From Poronia punctata (taxonomy: Eukaryota > Ascomycota > Sordariomycetes > Xylariales > Xylariaceae), in NCBI GenBank assembly GCA_022579005.1, contig MU401462.1, forward strand, positions 124,001-188,000: a stretch of DNA of 64,000 bases, read 5' to 3'. The position numbers and the translations under genes are program-made. Below, one piece after another: positions 1 to 10,991 of the stretch; position 1 is the first letter of the stretch; every line of letters starts with the position of its first letter. Under the pieces are notes generated by a model, which made no database searches, was not told the origin of the DNA, and saw nothing but the letters and a program-made list of their open reading frames with translations.

Positions 1-980
1 AACCTTGGCTCCAACTGTGCCGATCCAGCCAGCGTAGGCGTCAATGACGCCGCTGCCGACAGCGATGCCCACCGGTAATCCAAGTTGCTTGGCAGCAGCC
101 TCGGAAAGTCTGCCGACTAGCTCTCCGGCACTCAAGTATTTTCCGTTCTATATATGTGTTAGCAGAGTCCCTTGATAGTTCAACCAAACAAGTTTCAAAA
201 AAAAGGCTCACCACCCCGTCGACTCCTCCCATGCGCTTAAAGTCATCTTTCACCAGGTCACCCAAGCCAATTGTGTGGTAGAAGTCTTCTTGCCAACCCT
301 TGACACTGCCGTCTACGCCGACAGGGACGTACCCCTGCTTGCAGACGGTGCTGCAATAGCTACGGGTCTCGTTACCCGTAGCCAGATGTGTCAGAGCATC
401 CGCCAAATCGTAAAACTTGCAGCGGTCAAATAGCTCAGGGGGCATGTTGTTCTTCAGCCAGAGGACCTTGGGTATCTCCATCTCTATGCTCATCTTACCG
501 CCGACATAGCGTAGCAAGTTGTGTCCGGTGGCGTTGATCTTTTCGGTCTCCTCCACGGGACGGTGGTCCAGCCACAGAATGACATTGCGGTCATTGCCGT
601 CATTTTCAAAATTCGGTCCGGTGACAGGCACGGGCTCGTCTGTGTCGTTGGAGAAGACGGTTAGAGAGCAGGTTGCGTCGAAACCGATGCCTCTGATCAG
701 CGAGGCGTCCACGCCGGACTGGACAACTACACGTTGGACACAATGGCAGATACAGTGCCAGATATCGGTCGTAGATTGTTCCTGACGCGAGTCGTTAGCT
801 CGGAGCTTCCCATACTAGAATACCAAGGCACGGGCTACTTACATAATATCCGACCTGGGGTTGCCAGAGCTTGATGGCTTCTGAGGCCAGGGCCTTGATG
901 TCCCCCGAGGAATCAATAAGGCAGGCACGGGCCGAGCCTGTACCGACATCGATGCCTATGTAGTGATCCTGAAACGCCAT
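1..980 (-). CDS. FGGY-family carbohydrate kinase (ribulokinase-like), 5' part only
   Basis: Sugar kinase of the FGGY family, closest in feel to the fungal YDR109C/FGGY D-ribulokinase group, which phosphorylates pentuloses with ATP in the cytosol. Exons by splice sites: 980-843, 781-212, 147-1; all joins are phase 0. The start ATG at 980 opens directly into the ATP-binding phosphate-1 motif (IGIDVGTGSARACLID, residues 8-23). Exon 2 carries the GIGFDATCSL segment and the NVILWLDHR substrate-side motif. Exon 3 reads KYLSAGELVGR and then the G-rich VGSGVIDAYAGWIG segment. The C-terminal half, including the FGGY signature and second phosphate motif, lies beyond base 1, so substrate choice cannot be judged. 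The family is clear; the exact sugar is inferred. Confidence 0.88.
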
Positions 981-3704
981 GACAAGTCAATTGAGAAGTG
1001 CACACAAGTTTTTCGAAGTCAGAGGAACGTCACGCCGCCGGTGGCAGAAGGGGCAGGGCATTTAAATTGTATTTAACGCACATTGTTCTCGAAGTGAATT
1101 GTGTTACGGGTACTATCGAAAGCCATTGTTCGTTAGACAAGGAATCCCGGTTATGAACCACCAAACAAGAAGATAATGCTCGAAGCTTATCCACGATAAA
1201 CGGCGGTAGAAGGAAACGAACGTAGGGAGGGAAGGGATTTACGCAAAAGGGAAAGGGAACTTCTGTTGTCAAAAACAGAAATCTCAAACTGTATCTTTAT
1301 AACGTCAAGGGCAACTCCGACGGCCACGATCGGAGGGAGTGCGCCCAGAAATTTCTGTGTTTTGTCTAAGGTAGGTATTCGCTCTTCCTCACCACTTACT
1401 CCATGTTAGGAAACGAATGACGTTCAGGTACGAGAAGCCACAGTCGTAATGAATGGTTCGGTATGTAAGTCTAGGCCAGAGGGAGGCAAATCAGAACCAG
1501 GGCTACACGGTATTCTTGGTCACGAGCGTCCAATGACGGCCGCGCAAAAGTATACGTATGTCGTGGCGTGCGTGTTCCGGCGAGGCAAACTATCTGCGAG
1601 ATAGAATGGAAGGGGTGTTTTGTCGTTATCGAGACCCTATTGCCCTTTCTCGTTACACGAACGAGCTGCGAAGTCGGTCGAAGTCGGATTATCGTGTAAG
1701 ATTCAATACAAAACTTTCACTCAACCAGGGGGGAAGGAAGGAAGGAAGGGTAAGCTCAAGCAATACGCGTAGAACCAAAGGCGTGTGTCTAAAGTAAAGG
1801 ATCGGACAAGGGGAGAAGGTCTACGACGATATCGTAGGTCCTTCTGTTTACTGATACTTCTTCTACCCTTTTCGTTTCTTGAGCTAAGAAAATTATTTCC
1901 AATTCTTGCTCGACCCTTCTCTTTACCAAGTGTCTTCTTCTTGCGAAAAGAAGTGTTGGGTAGGGATCTTCAAGGCAAAGACAAGCACTCTGGATCCTTT
2001 AGAGGGGCAAAAGACGCCGGTGTCGTCAGGTCAGGTTGGTGGGGTGGAAAAGGTGGGGTAATTTTGAGGGGGGGCGTGAAGGGATGGGGTAAAAGTATAC
2101 AGATCTTTTTGCTAGGTTAGAAAGCTTTTCAGGTTCGAGACCAGCTTCTGGACTGCTTGGGGAAGCCAAAATGTCAATCATCTTTCTAGTTCCGATGTTT
2201 TACTCGTACCCATCCCGCACTCAACTAGGTAACTTCCACATACCCTTACCAAAACGTCGTGACCGCCAATTCCCGTCTACTGCGGTCGCCAGCTGTCGAA
2301 GTGGGCCGTTGTCGACAAGGATAGCAAGGAGTGGACCTGTTCTATCATTTCAAAACAAGAATACCTGCATACCTGTACATAATCTGTAATGCTGTACGAC
2401 TTGGTTTTGTTCACTGCGAGTAAAAGCACACTGTGTCCGTAGGTCATATCCCCGTGGCGCCAAGATGACTGGCCTGCACCGGGTCTAGTCCCCGGGGGTC
2501 TATACGTATTGTGCGACGGATGTCTGTCTATCTGTCTAACCTATAGTAAAGTAAGTTGATCTGATAGAATACGAGTAGGCATTTCAGTGATAAATGTGTA
2601 TGATCTTCTATTTTAACAACATATGCTCGGTCCAGAACACACAAAATGTGAGCGTTACTAAAGGGGGTGGTGCCGATAGTAAACATAAGCCAAAGGACTT
2701 TGCTCACTTAACTAGACTTAACTACTGGGCATTCCTACGTTCAATAAATAATACGATAGATATACTACCTTGATTCTCTATTTATCTACACATTCTTGCC
2801 CAAGCCCGATCTACATCTACCTAAAACCTACATAACTCTCTTATCGTCTTGCATAGATAGCTACATAAGCCTACATGACATCGCTCTGCCGATCCATCCG
2901 TATTCCGGGCCGGAGCTAGAAACACATGTCTGCTAGATACCTATCGAGTCCAATCTAAAGCCAGAAAAAATGATAGATATGTACTAGGTATCGGTAAAGT
3001 GTAGATCTTTACTTGCGTACACACCTACCTAGTGCTAGGCCTATCTAACGAGAAAATCATAAAATCCAAATGCAGCCGGCTTCCAACAACAAGTCAACCG
3101 AAGTGGACGCCATCGAAGGCATAGGCATAAATCATATCATAAGGCTAGGTAGAGTGGGTATAGTCGTAGCATACATTTAAACATGGACATATCAAAAAGA
3201 AAAGAAAACTCCAGGCCTACATACGCCAACAAACCCCGGATTCCTCCAACATACAACATGGCCGTTTATCACCAACGTGGTATCCATCTATTGCAATAGA
3301 ACACTCACTAGACCTGGAAACTCTTAGGCAGGATAGACAACCTATCTTTTTCAGCTTCAGACGCCCGACCAACCAATGTATGTAGGTCGAAAGCTTGTCT
3401 GATTCCCAATCATTGGTAAAGCCCCCGCCGTGAGTATTCCTTTAGACTGGTACACCGCCTCGTCGTGATCTTCATTGATGTCGTGGCAAAAAAAACATAG
3501 AGAAGAAACAAAATTCCTGCGTGGGGATTGGGGATGCTGTCTTGCCCCCATGGCGTAATTGCATTTGCTTGCGCAAGAAACCCACTCCCATGCTCGTGGA
3601 AATGGAATTTTGATCGATCGTTTATAGCCCTAACCTAGTGTTGTGCGCCGTGCTCGTCTGCCATTATATATATAAGTTATCTTTCCGTGGGAAGCTGTAT
3701 AAAA
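981..3704. other. intergenic, 2.7 kb, no supported gene
   Basis: This lies between the start of the FGGY kinase and the stop of the next minus-strand gene. It should hold the kinase promoter on the 981 side. I see a short GGAA tetranucleotide run at about 1731-1749, a G-rich purine tract at about 2035-2090, and AT-rich DNA with scattered CCTACCTA/TAGGTA words from 2700 to 3200. Open frames here (for example 1785-2120 on the plus strand) have low-complexity composition and no flanking splice pattern, so I do not call them. Confidence 0.5.
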
Positions 3705-6208
3705 TTAGTAGGCTCCATCGGACTGTTGCTCCTCGATAAGAATGACGACAGTCAAGGTCGCAGCATAAGCTTCCCGAATAGCGCATGACATACTTCAAAT
3801 CGTCAGTAGGAATCCAAGAAAGATCTTAATCACCGCCAACTCCTTAGATGATAGACTAGGTACTTACCACGTCCTGCCAATATCGGCCACGACGGCGCTC
3901 AACCCCCAGTGCGAGCACCATGCACGCGCGAGCACCTCGTTGTCCTTGACGCCAAACGCCTCGATGACAAGGACTCTCTCGGCGTCGTCGTCGTTCCGTG
4001 GCTCGTGCTGGTGTTGCTCGAGGGGCACCTGAGGCCCATTTTTGTTGCTCGTGCTTTGACCGATCGGTACCCCGGGCGGACTCCCATCTTTCAAGCTTCC
4101 GCTGCCATTCGTCGCCGACGTCCCGTTCGTCGTAGCCCAGTCTTTGACGCCCACTACTTGGTCTGCTTTCACAGTCGTGAACACATAATCGAAGAATAAC
4201 GGGTGCGGACCTTCCGAGCAGGGCCAAGCGTGGACGAAGCTCACGTCGTAACTCAACTGCAACGGCCAGCTCGCACCGTCGATAGCGAACAATATACTAG
4301 CATCGTACCATCCCGGCCCGCCGTCCTGCTTATCCGCCAGCGGCTTCAGCTTGAGCAACTGTACTCGTACCGTGTCCACAATGTCGTCAGCGCCCGGCGT
4401 TACAAGTTCGTACTCGTTTACGGGATACACCTCTGCAGCCGGCCCAAGCGGGTCAGAGCGTTCGCTGATCGAGGCGACATCCTCGGGTGTCATGCGCTGC
4501 AGCGGTTTTCGAGAACGTACACGCGCAATCTGAGACCGACCCAGGTCTGCCGTGGGACGCGCGGGACCGACCCAACCTGCGACTTCGAGACACGTCGGTG
4601 CTAGTACTTTGCCAACGATGCTCCTTGAAGTCCAGTACGTGTAACTGTTGCGGTATTGGAAACCGCAGTGCGGGTTCAAGTGAGTCAACAGCGCAAGGTG
4701 ATCAGTCGCCGTATCCGGGTCTATGTCGATGAGGCTATTCATGATGAGAAAAGGAAAGGTAGGCTGCATGAATCGTTTAGCACATTGTATCTCGCTGCGG
4801 AAAGACAAAGACATAGATGCACTTACACCGGGCAGAACCAAGCCGCTGAAGAAGGCCATCGCATGAGAACTAACGGTAAGTAAGCTCGCTTCCGCATCCC
4901 GTCTTCTGAGTACATCCAGCGTCTCGGCTAGATTGGGCCATCTCATCATCTGCGCAAACCGCTTGAGCATTTTAGTCTGGCGCTTCCTCAGCTTGAACCG
5001 TAACCGGACCTGTTCCGCCGTCGCACCATAATCTTCAATGCGCACATTTTCCCGCCAGCGCCTTGCCAGCGCCAAGTTCCATTGAAGCTTTGGGGGGATT
5101 TGGCTGATGAGCCGTTCTTTGGCCGACTCGTTATGTAACCTGGAATTAATGCGCAGCTCTAGCTCTAGGCTGAGCAGGAGCTGGTAAAAAAACCGCAGGT
5201 ACTGCGCGTGGTTTGCCTGGCCGGTGTCGTAGATAAACTTGGTGATGACTTGGCTCTTGGGGTTTGTAAAGTCGATCCAATCAGAGCCGGATAAACACAT
5301 TACTAGATCGGTGATTTGCTGCTCCATGCGCTTGTGTGGTGCCGATGCCCTGTCGGGATCCCGCAGAAATCGCTTGTAGAGTCCTTGGTACATGAGGTCT
5401 TCGTCATCATCCTCAAGACCAGCCTCCAGATCTTTAAGCCGCTCGAAAACCTGGCCAAGGCCGACTTCGCGAGGGGCCATGCCCGGATCGCGTAAAGCTA
5501 TAACCGGCGGTAAGAGACTAGACCGGCTCACCCATGCGTTGAGTGTGATTGTTCCCGGCCTAGTACCGATGCCAAATGCAAAACTAGGTTGCTCCAGCGT
5601 TTCCCACGGGTAGGCAGGCGGACCGGAACCCTGGATCCGTATAGTCATCAGCTGGGTCATTGCGTTGTGTTGGTTGACACCGTCATCCTCCTCGCCATAA
5701 TTGCCGGCCGTTGTCGAGTAGAGGCTGTAATAGTGTTCGGAGGCATGTGTGACTGGACGCTTGTGTCCCCTGTGCGCGGGCACACCTCTACAAATGAACT
5801 CCATGGCTTGGCCGAGCGTCATCTCGTCATCCATGGAGATGCCCGGAGGTGGCCAATCCGTCAAGGGCGGGCGTTCGTGGCCGTGTCCATTTTGCCCGTC
5901 TCTACCTTTACCCTTGATCTCTCGAGGGTCGGGACGGCGGGCCCGTCGTCGCGTACCTGTGACATTGGGACGTCCTGACCTATGTGGGCGCGGGAGTAAA
6001 TCACCGTCGCCATCGCTGGCCCTTCTCGGGAAATCTTTATCCTACGAAGTGCTGTTGAGCGCCAGGTATACAAAAATGTGATGTAAAATGCGTGGGGTGA
6101 GCGGGAAGTCTGTCTACGTACCAATTTGTCGCCTCCGCCACCCTGGGCGTTGCTACGGCTGCGAAACAAGCTACCCCAGAATCTTTTCTTCTTAGTGGGC
6201 TCAGCCAT
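3705..6208 (-). CDS. uncharacterised 761-residue fungal protein
   Basis: I do not recognise this protein. Four-exon model: 6208-6122, 6041-4827, 4763-3868, 3792-3705; the introns are 80, 63 and 75 nt with GTACGT, GTAAGT and GTAAGT donors. The 63-nt intron has a GCTAAAC branch site. The first exon encodes a basic start (MAEPTKKKRFWGSLFRSRS), then a short charged linker. The body (about residues 85-450) is predicted mostly helical, with several WRENVRIEDYG- and RRWRE-like charged stretches. Residues about 600-700 look globular (LQLSYDVSFVHAWPC), followed by an N/G/S-rich linker, then a conserved-looking C-terminal block ending in the small last exon (SCAIREAYAATLTVVILIEE). An in-frame ATG 24 nt upstream (6232) is an alternative start. 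The reading frame, composition and exon closure make it a real gene; the function is unknown. Confidence 0.8.
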
Positions 6209-7711
6209 AATGAATGCGCCGAAGCTGTGCACTCATCCAGCCAACGTACGAAAACAGGGAAAAGAAAAAGAAGAACCAGATACAAGTATATGAGAAAACG
6301 TTTTCTATGTCTCCAAGTACGGCAGAAACGATCTCTTGATGGAATACTTCCTTTTCATCATCGGCGGGGGAGGAACCAGCACGCGTCAGTGATGTGGCTG
6401 GGCAGAGATAAAGTACGGCCCAAAAGTGGAATCAAACCAACAACGACATCTGCGGAGGAAACGTATCGCGGCTCAACTGACTTCTGGACATAAAATGAGG
6501 CGAACGATGCACCATGCGTTGGTTTTAGGCAGTGCTCAAATAAAGAAGGCTATTAGGTAAGTACGTTTGGGTATTAGTCCGGGTTGGACTGCTAACCTAT
6601 CTCATTGTCGAAGGTAATAAAGTCGACACGTCTAGGTTAGGTGGGTAGGGTAGGGTAGGGTAGGTTCAGTTCGATTGATTTGGCGATGAATGATGGCAGT
6701 GCAACTGCTGAGTAAAAGTGATACAAATCACCCGCATGTACCTCGTATCACTTCGATACGTGTGTTGATTTTTGGGAGACCTTGGGGCGGCCAAAGACTG
6801 GAATAGAGAAGAATGGTAACTGGTCTACAGTTGCAGGAAAGCTATTGAATGAGGTTCATTCATGTTTTGACTATGAGTACGTGTATGTTGGCAGGTAGAG
6901 GTAGGTAATTATGTAAGTATTTATTAGCAGAAGAAAAAGGGTCCGCCGGACATTGACGCACTATGATCTGTTTGTGTTTAGCTTCCTTATTAGCAGTCGC
7001 TCAGTAACCAGTCGTGATTGCCTGGTGGACGGCACATTTGCTACCTAAAGAGGACATGTCGCATGCGACCTAACCCTCAGGTTCCTCTAGTATTGGGTAA
7101 TACAGCGCCAGCCAGCCACTGATGGTCCGTGGATGCGTGGACGAAGTGGGTGACCTCGACATGTATACAAATGATTGTGCGCAGCGCGCAAACAGAATCA
7201 GACTAAGCATGTCATCTGCCGATGCTGCATTGACCATGGACTGACAGGAGGAAGCCGGGGAAATGAGTATAGGTAGTTATGATAGGTAGGTATAAATTCT
7301 ATGATCTCTCATTTGTCCACGCAATATGCAATCCTATTCTTTCGGTCAAGAGATTGAACCACTTGCAAATGCTCCCCCCGTGACTTATTTAATACAAAGA
7401 CGGTGCTATATTGTTGCTACTACTCGTAAGGCTGTCAAAACAAGCTTCTCGTCTTGATACTCATCATGAAACATGAAAACTGACCGTCTCAGACATGGCG
7501 GGACTTGGAACTACCATACAGGTATCGACATGTACGTCCTGCGTAGCGCCAAAGGTGCCTCTCAATTAAACCTGTCGAGATCCATGGTCCCGCCAATGTT
7601 TACCTACCTACTTCGGTCGTTGGTTTTGCGCAAACGGCTAACAATACGTATTGCATATGCTAGGTGACTTGACGCCACGGCAAACATTGTATTCAAACAA
7701 ACGCCACCCCG
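6209..7711. other. intergenic, 1.5 kb, with a GGGTA array
   Basis: This lies upstream of the 761-residue gene and downstream of the VTC4 stop. The main visible structure is a run of GGGTA units at about 6639-6666. The rest is mixed DNA with GGTAGGTA words (for example around 6895 and 7285). No frame here has coding character or clean splice partners. Confidence 0.5.
6633..6666 (+). repeat. GGGTA tandem array (TAGGG-like)
   Basis: The bases read GGTTAGGTGGGTAGGG and then further TAGGG units, ending in TAGGTT. There are at least four perfect GGGTA copies. It resembles, but is not, the fungal telomere repeat TTAGGG. It has four closely spaced G-triplets on the plus strand. Confidence 0.7.
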
Positions 7712-10148
7712 TTAAAAAAGTTCTACGACGAAGGCCGTCTTGGATGCATTAGGCATTGTCTGGCCAAATCTGTCAAACGCCTTTCGATACTATCGCCCAC
7801 GTTAGCGCTGCTCTGTACTTAAGCGATGCGGACACGGGACCGGAGGGCGCTATTGAGAAAGACTCACAGCAAATATCAAGTTGAGAATCAGTGCTACCAT
7901 CAATGCCACACTAACCGCCAAGGGTCCGATTATATTATCAAAGTCCTTGCCGCTGCGCTCTATAATCATCGTCCGGCGCCGGTGAAGCATGTAGTTTCCC
8001 CACGCGCCAGCCAACACCGCGATCGCGATATACGCGATGCCCATGCACTCTGCCGTGAAGTTTTCCCCCGCCGCCGTGTATAGCCCAAGTGCCAAAGTGC
8101 CAAGCAGTACGCAAATGTGCTGCCATTTGAGGAAGGTCCGCTCATTCGCGAGCCATACCTTTGGCTCGATTTGCAGGGGGCCCGCATTCTTCAACCACTC
8201 CTCGGGTCGTGTGACACCCTCTGGGAGCTGTGCTCGCTGGCGCTTGCTCCGAGCATATCGGGATCTTGAAAACCCAGGAAATACCGAGCTAAGAGTACCG
8301 TAGTTTCGTTGTGCGCTCGATGGTTCGGCGCCTTCCGGTACTTCATCAGCGTCGATGTCGTCTGCTTCCTCGACAGGACGTATCCGGGGTGCCTTTGCTT
8401 CGGATAACGCACGCTCCGATAAGTAAGACTTCGCCACGGGCGAACTAGCAGCGGGTTTGTATGAGCTACGCCTAGCGCTCGTACCAAGGAGGCTGTCGAC
8501 AGCTTGTACGTCCTCCGCCTGCCGAGCGCGCTTCTGCTCTTCCTCCTCATGAGCCTTTTCAGGGTCTTTACGGATGTCACCCTCTAGATCACTTAGCCAG
8601 AAAGGTAAGTTGTTAACATAGTCTTCGAATAGTGACGCCACACCATGGACAAATTTGGAGAATCGCGGCGCGGCGTGAACCAAGTGGGAAGAAATCAGAT
8701 CGTCTATCCACTCAGGTCGCTTACGGCCTTCCTCTTCCTTAAGCTTTATTTCCAACACGGCATAGGGGAACCTCGAGACTTCGCTCTGGTTAATGTACTT
8801 GAACGGGTACGTCATGCTGCTATTGTCGATATCGGTCCGGTGCCACTCCGAAGGATCCCGGCAGGGCCGATCACGGTCCAAAATATCCTCGCGAATGAAG
8901 GCGATATCAGTGTCTATAGATATCCTTACTCGGGAATCCGCGGGCTTCTGGAAAGCTGTGCGGGTGTAGTTAGCACGCATAACCGGTCCGAGCTTGTTGT
9001 TGACGATGAAGCTTTGGATTTCCTCGGCGGTAGCCTTGAAGGTTTCAATCGAGTCGTTCTGCTGGCCCTGCCTCTCCATTTTCTGGATCGATTTCTCCAT
9101 TTTGTATTCGCCATCGATATATTGTTTGATATACTTGTCCTTGATGCTGAATTTTCTCTCCTCGCTTGTGCCATCCTCGTGTAGTATCTTTTGTTCGAGT
9201 ACGATATCAGGTCTATCGTTCAGTTGGCCGTACCAGCGGAGTCGGACGGTGGAAGCATCCGTCAGACGGCCCACTTTCTTGCTGTAGAGGTCAAACTTGG
9301 AGTTATCGAAGTACAGCGAAGTGACTTTGGGGTCGTTATTCCCATCCAGTTCCTTGGCGGACTGTTGACTGTACACTAGAGATGGAAGATGGCGGAGAAT
9401 CGCGGTTTTTACTTCGAGCAGATTGTCGCCATGTACCCAGACTATGCAGGAACGGATAACACCAGTTAGCTTCCAAATTTCACATTCACGGCTTGAATCT
9501 CCTAGACTCACATTTGTAGGCTGTATATTTCTCTCCATTATGGACTTCTTCTTGATGCTCTAGTTGAAGGGGTTGCTGCTGCTGTTCATCCTCCTCGACG
9601 GTTTGGTTGATAGCGTAATACATGAGCGAGAGCTTGTTGAGTAGATTCGAGTATCCTTGTTCCGAGTTGAGGCCATGCTGGGCCAAACTTACACGCATCA
9701 TCGGTCGGACCTTGTATCTATCGCCGCGTTTCCGATCATGCTTTTTCGTAATCTTGAGGAAGCCGGTGTAGTTAATACTACTATATCTCTTCAACTCCTT
9801 GACATCGTTCACGACCTCGTCCAGCTCTGTCCGAAGCTCTTTTAGACGCGAGTCGGTAGAGGCGGCCTTTTGCTCGTCATCCGACGGCGCTAGCTCGCGG
9901 AGCTTTTCGAACACCTCATCGGCTCTCTGCTGCAGGCTAGCGGCCGTCTTGGCTTGGAACTGGGTGACCTTATCGAGCTGAACGTTGAACATCTCGTCGC
10001 AGAAGCGGTTCTCGTCCTCCTCGGTCCAGGGGACATCATCATCGTCGCCATTCTGTTCTCTGAGCATACTCTTTAGTTTCGAGTAGTCTATATAATGGTC
10101 CTTCCATGGTGGGTAGATGGACTCTCGAAGAGTCCTCCCGAAGCGCAT
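7712..10148 (-). CDS. VTC4: vacuolar transporter chaperone 4, polyphosphate polymerase
   Basis: Catalytic subunit of the VTC complex, which makes inorganic polyphosphate from ATP and moves it into the vacuole or acidocalcisome. Exons: 10148-9512, 9441-7868, 7789-7712, giving 762 residues (yeast Vtc4 has about 721). The N-terminal SPX domain (1 to about 165) starts MRFGRTLRESIYPPW and binds inositol pyrophosphates in the family. The tunnel (TTM-type) domain begins KFWVHGDNLLEVKTA near 212 and shows the basic active-site set: VRLRW (R279, R281), LEQK (297), RKFSIK (308-313) and AVLEIKL. An acidic/serine linker follows, then three membrane helices in the last 120 residues (VTC1-like). The last 26 codons lie in a small third exon reached through an 78-nt intron with a GCTAACG branch; without it the protein would end in a spurious VSLSQ. 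Identity is certain; the last exon is inferred. Confidence 0.95.
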
Positions 10149-10991
10149 TGCGAGGTGCTAGAATGAACCGACACGTGAGGGATGCGACGAGACGGATGGA
10201 TAGGCCTCAATATTCTCGCTAAATGAGTAAATTGTAGCTCTCCTTGGCTGATGTTTGGTAATCGGATTGTGATAGTATGTCTTATAAACCGCACGAAGTT
10301 ATCGTTGAAAGTTCAGCTTCGGAGTTGGAGAACGTCGTTTCGTCACTGGAGGGGTTCAAACTGCCTACACGTACATACGAGTAGTACTCGTAGACCCAAA
10401 CCTTATCCTAGTTAAGTTCATGAAGTCTAGACTGGTCTGATTGCCGTGGTTACTGGTGTGGATAGAGGTCCAATTGACCAATCGGGGAAGATTTAACCAG
10501 GGGGGGGCAGTTACGCTCGTGCAGCTTTTTCGGTACGCTAGGTACGGGACTCTACCTAGGGGTCTACCGTGCCTGAAACTGTACGTACTCGTAAATCAAC
10601 TGTGTACTCGTAGGAGTACTTATAAGATCAGTTTACCTAATCGTACTGTGTAGTACGCACGTACTTGTACTTGTTCTGTTGGAAGATTTCGAGAAGGCGG
10701 GTCCCTGAGTTCCCCATCACCAAGTTTGTTGCCCGGTTCATTCATCGAAAGTACGTGTAATGGTTTGTTGTATTCTAACTAGGTATCTTCAACTGTACAC
10801 ATTCCTCCGCCTTAAGTGGTTCCCTGAATGTCCGCCAAAAAAGGGGGGAAATTTAACGTGCAGTAAACAAGGTGTAAAGAGAAAGCAAAGACATAAACCA
10901 TGAAAACCATCGAGTTCTAGTAAAAGCAACCATGTCTAAGGAATATTCGTGTCTTCGTCAAGTCTACATTCATCCATGACAATCATCCTCT
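10149..10991. other. intergenic with GTAC-rich words
   Basis: This separates the VTC4 start from the GLT1 stop, so it holds the VTC4 promoter and the GLT1 3' region. It has a dense set of ACTCGTA/TACGAGTA/GTACGTAC words at about 10363-10395 and 10575-10680. No gene seen. Confidence 0.5.

Noticed and set aside
1785..2120. 111-codon plus-strand frame
   Set aside because: Composition is Lys/Gly/Phe low complexity from G-rich and T-rich DNA, with no domain or splice context.
3909..5978. plus-strand frames across the 761-residue gene
   Set aside because: They are antisense shadows; the minus strand has the longer frame with introns that close.
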